Notes: a model not told the origin generated them from the letters alone. DNA of 64,000 nt from Paraburkholderia aromaticivorans (GCF_012689525.1 NZ_CP051514.1:682001-746000), one strand, 5' to 3'; positions 1-10,052 are shown, counted from the stretch's first letter. Translations and numbers: made by a program.

Positions 1-412
1 TGCAGCACCAGGGGGCGCCCTGCCAGGCCCTCCGCCAGACTGGCACGCCGCATCAGCAACGCGGCCAGTTCCGCCGATTCCGCCTCATGCACTTCGTGAC
101 CGACTATCTTGCGGCTGAACACGTCCAGCATCATGTACCAGTAGTAATACTGGCCCTTGACCGCCGCCGGCATCCACGTGATGTCCCACGACCAGACCTG
201 GTTCGAACCAGTGGCACAATGGCTGGTCACCACGCGGGCCGAGGGCTTGCGCGCACGGCCGCGGTGATGCTGCTGCGAAGCGCTGCGCAGCACGCGGTAA
301 AAGCTCGACTCCGACGCGAGATATACGCCGCGGTCGGCGAGGCTCGGCACGATCTGACTGGGCGGCAGGCTGGCAAACTCCGCACTATTGGCGACCTGCA
401 GAATCTGCTGCC
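1..412 (-). pseudogene. IS3-family orfB fragment (distal part of inverted copy B)
   Basis: Reverse-strand DNA matching bases 1190-1600 of the intact plus-strand IS3 element (orfB, around the first DDE aspartate). It stops at base 412, where the plus-strand copy begins, and its upstream continuation resumes at 2072. One minus-strand IS copy was therefore split by insertion of a second copy. The 3' part of this copy lies left of the window. The fragment alone cannot make a transposase. Confidence 0.85.
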
Positions 413-486
413 CCCCCGGCGTCAGACTAGTTGTCGTGTCTTCTCTTTCTTATAGACTTGGTCCGGGGGCGGTAAAATCAGGGTGA

Positions 487-984
487 ATGAAAGCCTACTC
501 AGCAGAAAGAAAGGAAGCGCTGGTGCGTCGCATGATGCCGCCGGAAAACGCGGCGGTCTCGGCGCTTGCCAGAGAAACGGGGATTACGGAACAGACGTTG
601 TACACGTGGCGCCGAAAGGCCAAAGGACAAGGAATCGCAGTGCCGGGCGATGGGAAGAATCCCGAAGGATGGTCTTCGGAAGACAAGTTTGCAGTAGTGC
701 TGGAAACCGCCCCGCTCAACGCAGCGGAGCTGGCCGAGTATTGCCGGCGCAAAGGTCTTTATCCCGAACAGATCGCGGCGTGGCGGGCTGCTTGCCAGGC
801 GGCCAACGCGAATGCCACCGAGCAGGCACGCGAGCAGCGCCATCAGTCGAAAGACGACAAGCAGCGCATCCGGCAGCTCGAGAAGGAACTGCAGCGCAAG
901 GAGAAGGCGCTGGCAGAAGCGGCTGCACTGCTGATTCTGAGAAAAAAAGTCCAGGCGATCTGGGGAGACAAAGAGGACGATTAA
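487..984 (+). CDS. IS3-family transposase OrfA
   Basis: 165 residues. The N-terminal half is a helix-turn-helix DNA-binding domain of IS3 OrfA type (residues about 12-50, including ARETGITEQTLYTWRRKAK). The C-terminal part is a charged leucine-zipper-like coiled coil (about 115-150) thought in this family to mediate multimerisation with OrfAB. It recognises the IS ends and modulates transposition. The start ATG is 59 bp inside the left inverted repeat. The frame overlaps orfB, which lies in the -1 frame. It is identical in protein to OrfA of copy B at 2279-2776. Confidence 0.9.
   Translation: MKAYSAERKEALVRRMMPPENAAVSALARETGITEQTLYTWRRKAKGQGIAVPGDGKNPEGWSSEDKFAVVLETAPLNAAELAEYCRRKGLYPEQIAAWRAACQAANANATEQAREQRHQSKDDKQRIRQLEKELQRKEKALAEAAALLILRKKVQAIWGDKEDD
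942..948 (+). other. Programmed -1 frameshift slippery run (A7)
   Basis: Seven adenines near the end of orfA, in register A_AAA_AAA with the OrfA frame. Slipping back one base joins OrfA to the orfB frame and makes the OrfAB transposase, the usual IS3-family mechanism. The same run is kept in copy B (T7 at 2315-2321). Confidence 0.75.
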
Positions 985-2039
985 TCAACGTCCTGGATCG
1001 CCTGCTATGTATATCGTTGATTCGCGAGGCAGCGCAGTCGGGCTGCCGGTTGGAGAAGGCTTGCGAGGAGCTGGGCGTGAGTGTGCGCACATTCCAGCGC
1101 TGGGTGCGTGAGGGCGACGCGGTGCGCGCTGATGGCCGCACGACGACCGAGCGAGCGCCGCCGTCCAATCGACTGAGTGAGGCCGAACGGCAGCAGATTC
1201 TGCAGGTCGCCAATAGTGCGGAGTTTGCCAGCCTGCCGCCCAGTCAGATCGTGCCGAGCCTCGCCGACCGCGGCGTATATCTCGCGTCGGAGTCGAGCTT
1301 TTACCGCGTGCTGCGCAGCGCTTCGCAGCAGCATCACCGCGGCCGTGCGCGCAAGCCCTCGGCCCGCGTGGTGACCAGCCATTGTGCCACTGGTTCGAAC
1401 CAGGTCTGGTCGTGGGACATCACGTGGATGCCGGCGGCGGTCAAGGGCCAGTATTACTACTGGTACATGATGCTGGACGTGTTCAGCCGCAAGATAGTCG
1501 GTCACGAAGTGCATGAGGCGGAATCGGCGGAACTGGCCGCGTTGCTGATGCGGCGTGCCAGTCTGGCGGAGGGCCTGGCAGGGCGCCCCCTGGTGCTGCA
1601 CTCGGATAACGGCAGCGCAATGAAGGGCGCGACGATGCTCGCCACCCTGGAAAACCTGGGGGTCGTCGCCTCTTTCAGTCGGCCGCGTGTGAGTAACGAT
1701 AACCCGTTCGCGGAGTCGCTGTTCCGCACCTGCAAGTACCGGCCAGACTATCCGCGCAGACCGTTCGGCAGCATTGATGAAGCGCGGGCCTGGACGCAGC
1801 AGTTCGTGCGTTGGTACAACCATGAGCACAAACACAGCGGCCTGAAATTCGTCACGCCGGCGCAGCGCCACAACGGCGTAGCCGCCGCAGTGCTCGCGCA
1901 ACGTGAAGCCGTTTATGCAGAAGCCAGGGAGCGCAACCCACGGCGTTGGTCCCGATCGACGCGTGATTGGAAATTGAATGATGAAGTCTGGCTCAATCCG
2001 GAGCGCACGCAGCAGGTAGAACTAAAGCAGTTTGCATGA
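948..2039 (+). CDS. IS3-family transposase OrfB (made as OrfAB by -1 frameshift)
   Basis: Catalytic rve/DDE integrase-type domain, open in the -1 frame from the A7 run to the TGA at 2037-2039. It starts with a helix-turn-helix (CEELGVSVRTFQRWVREGD), followed by the first catalytic Asp (WSWDITWMP), the second (LHSDNGSAMKG) and the Glu in NPFAESLFRTCKY. It performs copy-out/paste-in transposition as the OrfAB fusion. No good independent start codon with a ribosome-binding site was seen, which fits expression by frameshifting. The frame is complete, so this copy is probably active. Confidence 0.88.
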   Translation, partial: SPGDLGRQRGRLINVLDRLLCISLIREAAQSGCRLEKACEELGVSVRTFQRWVREGDAVRADGRTTTERAPPSNRLSEAERQQILQVANSAEFASLPPSQIVPSLADRGVYLASESSFYRVLRSASQQHHRGRARKPSARVVTSHCATGSNQVWSWDITWMPAAVKGQYYYWYMMLDVFSRKIVGHEVHEAESAELAALLMRRASLAEGLAGRPLVLHSDNGSAMKGATMLATLENLGVVASFSRPRVSNDNPFAESLFRTCKYRPDYPRRPFGSIDEARAWTQQFVRWYNHEHKHSGLKFVTPAQRHNGVAAAVLAQREAVYAEARERNPRRWSRSTRDWKLNDEVWLNPERTQQVELKQFA

Positions 2040-2071
2040 AGTGACACGACAACTACGTTGACAACTGCCGT

Positions 2072-2850
2072 GCCGTTCGGCCTCACTCAGTCGATTGGAC
2101 GGCGGCGCTCGCTCGGTCGTCGTGCGGCCATCAGCGCGCACCGCGTCGCCCTCACGCACCCAGCGCTGGAATGTGCGCACACTCACGCCCAGCTCCTCGC
2201 AAGCCTTCTCCAACCGGCAGCCCGACTGCGCTGCCTCGCGAATCAACGATATACATAGCAGGCGATCCAGGACGTTGATTAATCGTCCTCTTTGTCTCCC
2301 CAGATCGCCTGGACTTTTTTTCTCAGAATCAGCAGTGCAGCCGCTTCTGCCAGCGCCTTCTCCTTGCGCTGCAATTCCTTCTCGAGCTGCCGGATGCGCT
2401 GCTTGTCGTCTTTCGACTGATGGCGCTGCTCGCGTGCCTGCTCGGTGGCATTCGCGTTGGCCGCCTGGCAAGCAGCCCGCCACGCCGCGATCTGTTCGGG
2501 ATAAAGACCTTTGCGCCGGCAATACTCGGCCAGCTCCGCTGCGTTGAGCGGGGCGGTTTCCAGCACTACTGCAAACTTGTCTTCCGAAGACCATCCTTCG
2601 GGATTCTTCCCATCGCCCGGCACTGCGATTCCTTGTCCTTTGGCCTTTCGGCGCCACGTGTACAACGTCTGTTCCGTAATCCCCGTTTCTCTGGCAAGCG
2701 CCGAGACCGCCGCGTTTTCCGGCGGCATCATGCGACGCACCAGCGCTTCCTTTCTTTCTGCTGAGTAGGCTTTCATTCACCCTGATTTTACCGCCCCCGG
2801 ACCAAGTCTATAAGAAAGAGAAGACACGACAACTAGTCTGACGCCGGGGG
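2072..2850 (-). mobile_element. IS3-family element copy B, 5' part (interrupted by copy A)
   Basis: Minus-strand copy of the same IS3 element from its left end (subterminal repeat about 2824-2836, outer limit about 2850) to the point in orfB where copy A inserted. The remainder is at 1-412. Within the shared part I noticed one base difference from copy A, silent in orfA (the leucine codon before QRK). Copy B itself landed inside the 5' end of the IS256-family element that continues from 2850. Confidence 0.85.
2279..2776 (-). CDS. IS3-family transposase OrfA (copy B)
   Basis: Complete 165-residue OrfA identical in sequence to that of copy A. The orfB that follows is cut after its first helix-turn-helix by copy A, so only OrfA can be produced from this copy. 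Free OrfA of IS3 elements usually inhibits transposition, so this copy might dampen copy A; that is inference. Confidence 0.85.
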   Translation of the reverse strand: MKAYSAERKEALVRRMMPPENAAVSALARETGITEQTLYTWRRKAKGQGIAVPGDGKNPEGWSSEDKFAVVLETAPLNAAELAEYCRRKGLYPEQIAAWRAACQAANANATEQAREQRHQSKDDKQRIRQLEKELQRKEKALAEAAALLILRKKVQAIWGDKEDD

Positions 2851-4058
2851 ATGAGCTGATCCAGCAAGGCGCGCGACAGATCATCCAGCAGGCGATCGAG
2901 GCAGAATTGGCAACATTGCTCGAACAGTACGGGAACGTGAAGACACTCGACGGCCGGCGCGCCGTGGTGCGCAACGGCTATCTGCCGGAGCGTGAGGTCG
3001 TCACGGCGATCGGTCCGGTCCCAGTCAAAGTGCCGAAGGTACGCGACCGCTCAGGCTCGGGCGTGAAGTTCAATTCGAACATTGTGCCGCCCTACATCCG
3101 CAAGTCACCACGGGTGTCGGCGGCGCTGCCGTGGCTCTACCTGCGCGGCGTGTCGACCGGCAACATGAGTGAGGCGCTCAGCGTGCTGCTGGGCGAGCAG
3201 GCGAAAGGGCTTTCGCCGAACGTAGTCAGCCGCCTGAAGGCGCAATGGGCCGAGGAGCACCTGTTATGGAACCGACGCGACCTAGCAGACGCGCGCTGGG
3301 TCTACTGGTGGGCTGACGGCATTCATACCGGACTGCGCAGCGACGATTCCGAGGGCCAGTGCCTGCTGGTGATCATCGGCGTGAAGCCGGACGGAACGAA
3401 GGAGCGCGTGGCGATCGCCGACGGCTATCGCGAATCGAAGGACGCGTGGCGCGACGTGTTGCTTGATCTGAAGGCGCGTGGCCTGCAAGGCGGCCCGATG
3501 CTGGCAAGCGGGGACGGTGCCATGGGGTTGTGGGCAGCATTGGCCGAAGTGTTCCCGCAGACGCGGCACCAGCGCTGCTGGTTTCACAAGACCGGCAACG
3601 TGCTCAACGCATTACCGAAATCGCAGCACAGCCGGGCCAAGGAAGGACTACAGGAAATCTGGCAAGCCGCCACGCGCGAAGACGCGCTCGCGGCCTTCAA
3701 CCGTTTCGTCGACGTCTATTCGGCCAAATATCCGAAAGCCGCCGGGAAGCTCACAAACGATCGCAATGAGTTGCTGGCCTTCTACGATTTTCCCGGGGAG
3801 CACTGGCAGCACTTGCGGACCACAAACCCCATTGAATCGACGTTTGCAACCGTCCGGCATCGCACGACGCGCACGCGCAATTGTGTTTCGCGAGCGACCT
3901 TTCTCGGTCTGGCATTCAAGCTGATCGAGTCGGCCGAGCAATCGTGGCGACGCATTCGCGCACCAGAGAAGATCGCCTCGCTGCTTGAAGGAATCCCTTT
4001 CAAGGATGGCGTACCGGTGACCGACAGCACACCGGCCCAGCAACCGTTGGCCGCCTGA
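2850..4058 (+). pseudogene. IS256-family transposase, 5'-truncated (copy 1)
   Basis: Mutator-type (Transposase_mut) transposase lacking roughly its first 20 codons, which were replaced by the IS3 copy B insertion. The remaining 402 residues match the intact copy at 21969-23237 residue for residue. The DDE signatures are present: WADGIHTG, GDGAMGLW and the C-terminal ATVRHRTTRTRNC block. The 3' inverted repeat is at 4071-4097. Without its start codon and 5' end this copy is probably inactive, although its 3' end could still be used by transposase made from copy 2. Confidence 0.88.
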
Positions 4059-4097
4059 TCATGCCTGCCGCCCGTACACCACATTTGACTTTAACTC
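2850..4097 (+). mobile_element. IS256-family element copy 1 (5' end lost)
   Basis: Extends to the right terminal repeat at 4071-4097, which matches the corresponding end of copy 2 at 21930-21956. The left terminal repeat is missing because IS3 copy B inserted about 20 codons into the transposase gene. It forms an inverted pair with copy 2 across 17.8 kb. Confidence 0.85.
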
Positions 4098-4686
4098 AAG
4101 GGAATCCATAGTCCCACCTTAAAGCTCCACCCCTTAAGACGAGTCTCTGCAGCAACCCTGTCTTCTCAGGCGTTTGCTTCTAGTGCAAAGGAGACAACAT
4201 TCTCAACGTCCTACCATCCGCCCGCTCGATTTGCAAACCACAACCGATGTACGGCAGTTTTGTTCGGCGTCGTTCAAGTGAGCCGCGCTCCAATCTGCCA
4301 GTTTCGAAGAGATTGACGTGTTCGCGCTCCGGAATTCCATGGCGGTTCCGCAAAGACTTCCGGAATTACACCATTGCCGCAGAAACCGAGACTGTACTCT
4401 CACAGAGATTTAACCCCACGGAGTTCATAGACTTGGCCCTCTCTCGGTATCTCTAATTCTGGTTATCGATGGCGCGTTCGAAGACGCCCAACCAGGGGGT
4501 TATCGACTGCCGTCAACTGCAAATCGCAGCCCGGCGACACTGTCGCACAGGTCATCAGCGTAGGAGATGCACATTTCAAATATCCTTCAATGTTGCCGAA
4601 TACGTGTGCTAGACCACATTTGACGTCCACCTCCCCGCCCTTAGACTTCGGCTGCAGCGCCTGGCGCGGGAAGGACGAAGATGATG
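4098..4686. other. Intergenic, no supported gene
   Basis: 589 bp between the IS256 end and the stop of the lodA-like gene. Short open frames exist on both strands but none has a ribosome-binding site or recognisable family. Nothing else was seen. Confidence 0.5.
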
Positions 4687-7600
4687 TCAATTGTCCGGCA
4701 CTCTAAGCAATATGAATGAAATCGGTTCTTTGGGCTCTCGAGCTTCGACGACCACCATCACTGAAATGTGCTCTCTCCAAGCCTTGTTGGCGATCGTGAG
4801 CATTTCATGCTGCCGTGTTGAAAACTCCCGCAGCCCGTCCTTTGTCTGGAGCCAGAATCCCTCAAAGTCCCCGAAACCGTCAAAACGGATGCCCGCAATC
4901 TTCCCTTCAAAATGCCGGCGACCATCTGGATGCTCCGGCTCGCACGGTCCGTGACCCTCGTGCCTGTGCCGGTGTTCGTCATCGTCCCCGCCTGGCCCAC
5001 GTTCTCCACCGCCGCCAAGCGCCTTGACCCGCCCCGCGACCTGGGCCAGGTAGCGCTTCATAACAGGGTACCAGCGATTCTCGTGTGGGATTGTTCCGAT
5101 AACACGATGCAGGTTGCCCAGTGTGCGCTCGACGATCGGCAGAATCTCATCACGAGTCTGCACCAGCACGGAGAACTGGAACGTTCCGACGATATGTCTC
5201 GCATCGCGAGGTCTGACGATGATCGCCTCCGTGGCCTGCGATGGCTGGCCGCTCCCACTGCTCAACCCAGCAGTGGCAAAACGTTCGTTGGGCGCGGCCG
5301 GTGGCACATCAACTGCGCCGCGCCGTGGCCGAGCGGGTGGCGAATCGATAACCTGATCCACGATGACGCGGAACACCTGCCCTTTGCGCACCGTCTCTGG
5401 AAGGTCAAGAGTCAGAAGGCCAGCGAGGTCGGCACCTCCGGTCGGCACGGGGATATAACTCACCCCTCCTGTTACATCTAGCTGGATGCTGTTCTCACCG
5501 ACTGCCTTTAATCTGTTACGCGTGTATAGGCGGTCGGCGAGACGCATAATCTCGGCTGCACTAACGCCCGGCAAATAAAGTGTTGCCGCCGTACCAAGAG
5601 GCGCCGTGCCCCAATGGATCATCAGCTCGTCCGGACCCTGTTTCGGCGCCGGAGTCATGGTCGTCGGCCTGATCGAGAAGCTATGCTGCACTCGATGGGT
5701 GTCGGCCGCCCCTGGATTGTCGGAATGGTCAATCGATAGATTGCGCTGCGCAAGCTTGTCCGACGACGCCGTCGTGGCCCCGATGGCAATGGGATCAAGA
5801 TCGAAATTGATCTCGGCGACCAGACACTGGTGCGTGCCACGAATCAAATCGGCAATTGACTGCAGCGGATCGGGACCGGTGAACGGGCCGCCATTTTCCG
5901 GCGCAGGATGAATAGGGAAGCGCTTGTCTCCGGGCTGATTGATGTCTAACCAGCATCCGAAGTAGCTGTAGGTTTCGTTGCCCCCAGCATTGGCCTTCAG
6001 CGTGTCGACATTCTTTGGGTCCGGTTGCAGGTTCAGATTGTCGCCTGCAGGCCGACGCGCTTCTGCAAAAAATGGGATCGTCGCGACCTCGCCGCCTACG
6101 ATTCCCAGCAACGGAATCTTGGTACCAGGTTGTCCTCCCGTTCTGTACGTTGTTGCCGACTGGAAGTCGGTACTGGTTGTCATGGCCGGGAAGAGCCTGA
6201 AGAAAACCCGCACGTCGGGCGCAGGATTCAGGGCAGACCGATATCTGACCCTGCAGATGGCGAAGTTGAATACAGGCTGACCGTTCAGGGTCTGCGACCA
6301 TTCGAGCTGTGCGCCCGCCTCGTCTGCTGGCAGATTATCGAACCATGAGCCGGCCTGCTGGGATCCGCGCAGACTGTCAATGACCGCCTTGATGAAAGCG
6401 TTCGGATCATTTTGCAACGTTTGATGGGCGAACTTTCCGTTGGGTTGCAGCTTGAACACTCGTGTATCCGCACTCAGCCAGGTCGTCGCACCAGCCACCA
6501 TGTACGGGTGCTGACGCGTCGTCAAATCGACGATCGTCGTGGTCGACAGCCCGTGAATCGAGGCGGTCAGTGTCACCGGCACATCCTCGGCGGTAAATGC
6601 GGCCGTGCTGGCAAATGCCACGTTATAGCCGAAGGTGATCCGCTGGACCTGATTGAGGTCGCTGCTGTTCTCGAGATCCATGTCGAAGGGGCTAATCGTC
6701 ATCGTCCCTGCGACCGGATTAGCAACTTGTGCCGACCACGCGGCGAGCTGCGCGGAACTCGGGTTGGGCGTCGTGATCGACAGATCGGACGGAGCCAGTC
6801 CCTGCACCACGACATAGAACGCGTCCTCGATGTGCTGACCAGCGGTAATGAGCGCCTGCGCTTCATCCTTGCTGATTTCGGGACGGTTATTGATGAAGAA
6901 GCAACCCTTGCAGACATTGGTCTTTTCTGTCTCGACCCGTTTACCCGACCCGTTGTCGACAATGAATCCGAGCTGGTGCCAGTTAGCGACCATGTCCGAC
7001 ATGCTGGAAGCGACCCCAAGCGTCCATAGGCGCTTGTTGGTCGGGTCGTCATAGGGGTAGATTCCGATAGGTCGCGCGGCTGGCCACCACGAAGCCTGGT
7101 CATTCTGTGCATCAGACTCAGGACCGCTGCACAACATGAAGTCGCCTTGCCACGGTCTCGCCATGCCCTTCGTGACATCGCCGGGCTGCACCTGCGATGG
7201 ATCAAGCCTGAACGGTTCCGCAAACTTCAGAGCCGTGATCTGCAGTGTGTTCGATATGCCTCCAGCCTCGATGCCTGGAAAAAACGCCGCGCCGACGCAA
7301 TTCTCTAGCGCAGCTCGCGTAAGTCCGTCCGGGTCAATGTCAGTCGGTGCGACAGGCGGCCAATCGGGCGTCACCTGGCCCTCGCTCCATTGCTGGATGA
7401 ATCCATGCTGGAAGTCGCGCAACTGCGACGTGGTCCCACCTCCGTCATTGAGCAGCGGCATGTCACCTCCCGGTCGGAGCTTCGCGTAGACCGCTTGCCT
7501 GTTTGCGAGCGTGTCGCCTGCGCCACCAGGAGGCGCGAACACTGTAAGCGTATCGTGGTCGCCAGTGCCAAATGCGAACGCCGTTACGAAGCGCATATCC

Positions 7601-8325
7601 AGCGCGCGCTTGAGGATTGGATAGACATCGTTCGCGAACGAGGGTTGGCCCGGTGCCGGCAACTGGCCTTGAGTAATTGCCAATTGGCGTAGCGTGTCAT
7701 ACAGCGTCGTGATCGAATAGCTTGTCGGCGCGTACCGTGGAGGCGGGCAAATTACCCAAGCGCCATTGACGGCTGTAAAGGTTGTGCCGCCGAACTTGAT
7801 CTGCGCGGTGATCGGCCCGTCAGAGACGTCGTCATACCAGCCGGGCGTGGTGGGAAAATTAGGTTGTGAAGAAGGGTCGGTTGGATTCTCGCTCTTTCCA
7901 TAGCCGCCTCGTACGATGAGGCGACCCTCACCATCGGTTTCGGCGTCGCCCAGAGGTACCTGAACGGCAGCAAAGGATCCCGTGAAAGTTGCGGTAGCGC
8001 CGGCTCCGTCAAGCGTCTGCACGCCGCCATCGATGATGCCTTCGCTATTGAGCGACGGCTTTGCGTTGACGAGATGGACTGTCCACGTAATGTCGCCATC
8101 GGCAAGCGTGAGTTCACGCCCTGTTCCGTCAGAAAAGAACCCCCACAACCGAAAACGCTGCGCCTGCTTTTTTATGCGACAGGCTGCGTCCTTGTACGTG
8201 TCGCCGGGAGGCGCGCCAGGCTCCGCTGGGAAGGGAAGCTCCGGTCCCAGATACCACTCTGAACTGTTGCCAATACGGGCGATGCCAATCGCGGGAAATA
8301 TTTGAACTTTCTGCAGGGTTGCCAT
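4687..8325 (-). CDS. LodA/GoxA-like amino-acid oxidase with cysteine tryptophylquinone (CTQ) cofactor
   Basis: 1212 residues. LodA-family enzymes oxidatively deaminate an amino acid (lysine in LodA, glycine in GoxA), releasing ammonia and H2O2. The N-terminus (IFPAIGIARIGNS) and the block PWQGDFMLC are family hallmarks. The likely CTQ pair is Cys399 (with Asp395 four residues before, as in LodA Asp512/Cys516) and Trp449 in NWHQLGF. Characterised LodA is about 726 residues, so this protein has several hundred extra residues at the C-terminus, including a His/Gly/Asp-rich linker near residue 1110 and a final compact domain. The start ATG has a purine-rich GAGAG upstream. The partner flavoprotein gene lies 9 bp upstream. 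Family is confident; the substrate is unknown. Confidence 0.85.
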   Translation of the reverse strand: MATLQKVQIFPAIGIARIGNSSEWYLGPELPFPAEPGAPPGDTYKDAACRIKKQAQRFRLWGFFSDGTGRELTLADGDITWTVHLVNAKPSLNSEGIIDGGVQTLDGAGATATFTGSFAAVQVPLGDAETDGEGRLIVRGGYGKSENPTDPSSQPNFPTTPGWYDDVSDGPITAQIKFGGTTFTAVNGAWVICPPPRYAPTSYSITTLYDTLRQLAITQGQLPAPGQPSFANDVYPILKRALDMRFVTAFAFGTGDHDTLTVFAPPGGAGDTLANRQAVYAKLRPGGDMPLLNDGGGTTSQLRDFQHGFIQQWSEGQVTPDWPPVAPTDIDPDGLTRAALENCVGAAFFPGIEAGGISNTLQITALKFAEPFRLDPSQVQPGDVTKGMARPWQGDFMLCSGPESDAQNDQASWWPAARPIGIYPYDDPTNKRLWTLGVASSMSDMVANWHQLGFIVDNGSGKRVETEKTNVCKGCFFINNRPEISKDEAQALITAGQHIEDAFYVVVQGLAPSDLSITTPNPSSAQLAAWSAQVANPVAGTMTISPFDMDLENSSDLNQVQRITFGYNVAFASTAAFTAEDVPVTLTASIHGLSTTTIVDLTTRQHPYMVAGATTWLSADTRVFKLQPNGKFAHQTLQNDPNAFIKAVIDSLRGSQQAGSWFDNLPADEAGAQLEWSQTLNGQPVFNFAICRVRYRSALNPAPDVRVFFRLFPAMTTSTDFQSATTYRTGGQPGTKIPLLGIVGGEVATIPFFAEARRPAGDNLNLQPDPKNVDTLKANAGGNETYSYFGCWLDINQPGDKRFPIHPAPENGGPFTGPDPLQSIADLIRGTHQCLVAEINFDLDPIAIGATTASSDKLAQRNLSIDHSDNPGAADTHRVQHSFSIRPTTMTPAPKQGPDELMIHWGTAPLGTAATLYLPGVSAAEIMRLADRLYTRNRLKAVGENSIQLDVTGGVSYIPVPTGGADLAGLLTLDLPETVRKGQVFRVIVDQVIDSPPARPRRGAVDVPPAAPNERFATAGLSSGSGQPSQATEAIIVRPRDARHIVGTFQFSVLVQTRDEILPIVERTLGNLHRVIGTIPHENRWYPVMKRYLAQVAGRVKALGGGGERGPGGDDDEHRHRHEGHGPCEPEHPDGRRHFEGKIAGIRFDGFGDFEGFWLQTKDGLREFSTRQHEMLTIANKAWREHISVMVVVEAREPKEPISFILLRVPDN

Positions 8326-8334
8326 GGCGTTCTC

Positions 8335-9381
8335 TCATGTGGACGCGAATTGACGCCGACGTTTCCAAAAGGTCGCCAACGGCCAACGCTGTTCCATCGC
8401 GTAGTGGTCGGCAAGTCCTTTCAGATACGCGTTGTATTGCCCTTCGCAATGTTGGTGAAATTCAGTAAGAGGAGAAGACTTTCCGCTGGAAAGCCACGCA
8501 TCAATCGCGTCGGCCAGAAGAATTCCGTTTTCCAGCGCCCGACAAACACCCCAGCCGCACAGCGGATCGTGCGACGCACAGGCATCACCCACCGGCGTCC
8601 AGCCTTCTCCAGGCCGGACATACGTGAATACGCTATTCGCAGGTACGGGGCGCAGCCGATGACGGACGTCCGGAGCGGCGAGATCAGGATCTGTTAGCAA
8701 CGCGGCGACGTGTCCTTTCGGCGTCGGAGACGTGTACCACCAGCCGAAGGGTGTCGAGGCAACAAGCATTGAGCGGATGGCAACGTCGCTCTCGTCTCGT
8801 GGCACGGCTGCAGTCAGGGCGATGAGGCGATCATGGGACACGACACGTGCGTCGAGTCTACGGGCGAGGGCCCGCGTGCGTCCAGTTGCATCCACAATAA
8901 AGCCCGCAGTGCATTCGTACTGGTCATCAAGTTTGATTTGCCATTTGCCCGCAAGCTTCGTGACCGAATCCAGTCTGCGATACTTGTGGAACAAGCCGCC
9001 ACGCCGACGAACAGCAAGCCGGAGGTCATCGTCGAAGCGATCGCGGTCCACATGCCACAGCGCGCCGTGGGGTTCGAATACCGCACTCTCAACCTGCGGC
9101 TCACCGCCCCATGCCCATTGGCGCTCATGGCCTTCGACGTGCCCAGCGTGTCTGAACACGTCCCACATGCTGAGCGTCTTGAGTGGCGCGCGGATGGCAC
9201 CGGTAAACGACTCGCCACCCCACGGCTTGAACGGCGGCGCCCGTTCGAAGACAATCACGTCACGTCCACAGTCGAGAAGTCGCGCGCTTGCAGCCAACCC
9301 GGCTGGACCGGCGCCGAAGATACAAACCTGATGTCGTCGATGCGGGGCGGCGGCATTCTCGATAACCGATTTCGGTTCCAT
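8335..9381 (-). CDS. LodB-like FAD-dependent oxidoreductase
   Basis: Flavoprotein of the LodB/tryptophan-halogenase-like group. It has an N-terminal Rossmann dinucleotide motif (CIFGAGPAGLAASARLL) and a second FAD contact in GWTPVGDACASHDP near residue 275. In lodAB systems the flavoprotein is needed to build the quinone cofactor on LodA and does not itself oxidise the substrate. It lies 9 bp upstream of the lodA-like gene on the same strand, so the two are almost certainly co-transcribed. The chosen ATG gives 348 residues; an in-frame GTG at 9429 would add 16. Neither start has a strong ribosome-binding site. Confidence 0.85.
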   Translation of the reverse strand: MEPKSVIENAAAPHRRHQVCIFGAGPAGLAASARLLDCGRDVIVFERAPPFKPWGGESFTGAIRAPLKTLSMWDVFRHAGHVEGHERQWAWGGEPQVESAVFEPHGALWHVDRDRFDDDLRLAVRRRGGLFHKYRRLDSVTKLAGKWQIKLDDQYECTAGFIVDATGRTRALARRLDARVVSHDRLIALTAAVPRDESDVAIRSMLVASTPFGWWYTSPTPKGHVAALLTDPDLAAPDVRHRLRPVPANSVFTYVRPGEGWTPVGDACASHDPLCGWGVCRALENGILLADAIDAWLSSGKSSPLTEFHQHCEGQYNAYLKGLADHYAMEQRWPLATFWKRRRQFAST

Positions 9382-9429
9382 GACGGCTGATCCATCAAAG
9401 TGTGATGGGCGGTGCCAGTATTCCGTCAC

Positions 9430-10052
9430 AGCAGACTCAAACAGACTATGGTCAGATGCGCGGAGTCATTGGGTTTCGTTCCGGATTCGAACAAGGCGGA
9501 ACGAAACAACTTCAATCCGTAAAACGACTACGCTCGGCGCCAATTGAATCGTCATCGGTAACTGCTCAGTTGACGGCCTCCCGGCCCCTCAGCCTGAGGC
9601 TGCCGCGCATCGTACGGAAAGGACGAGGATTCCTTCTGTAAGACGGCGACGCGCGCTCGTGTTCAATCATGCCCGTCTCGCGTTAGAACTGGCGGACCAC
9701 ACGTAGGCGACCTAAATCCGATTTCTGGCTTGGGAGGAATCAACTTGAGGCGCGTGCCGTCGCGCATCGGTGTGAGACTTCGCGAAACGGACGTCATAGG
9801 CACCCCTGCCAAGAAGCTACCACTGGCTTCTCGTGACCTCGAAGTCTGAGAGCTCCTGTAGCGAAAAATCGGGCAGCGCCTCGTTCGACGCAAGACGTCG
9901 TAGACCGCAACTGAAGACCGGCATGTTTGAGGAGCGCTATGATCGTTGGAATCGACGAAGCGCGCTCCCTTCGGCAGTCTGCCCGGACTCACTCCTTCCA
10001 GAAACTTAAGGTTGTATGCTGATATGAGAGCCTGCGCGGTCCTGTATCGCCT
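9430..10052. other. Intergenic, no supported gene
   Basis: About 620 bp. Open frames on both strands are short and look like high-GC noise. No repeat or hairpin stood out. The lodAB promoter should lie in the left part of this interval. Confidence 0.45.

Larger units (their letters stand above)
413..2071 (+). mobile_element. IS3-family insertion sequence, intact copy A
   Basis: About 1.66 kb with two overlapping transposase frames. Subterminal inverted repeats TAGTTGTCGTGTC (428-440) and its complement (2043-2055) are clear. The outer limits are inferred from sequence shared with copy B (CCCCCGGCGTCAG at the left end) and from a 3-bp GCC direct repeat at 410-412 and 2072-2074. Outer end matching is weak, so the limits may be off by a few bases. 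Removing the element and one GCC restores an uninterrupted orfB in the flanking minus-strand copy. Confidence 0.85.
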
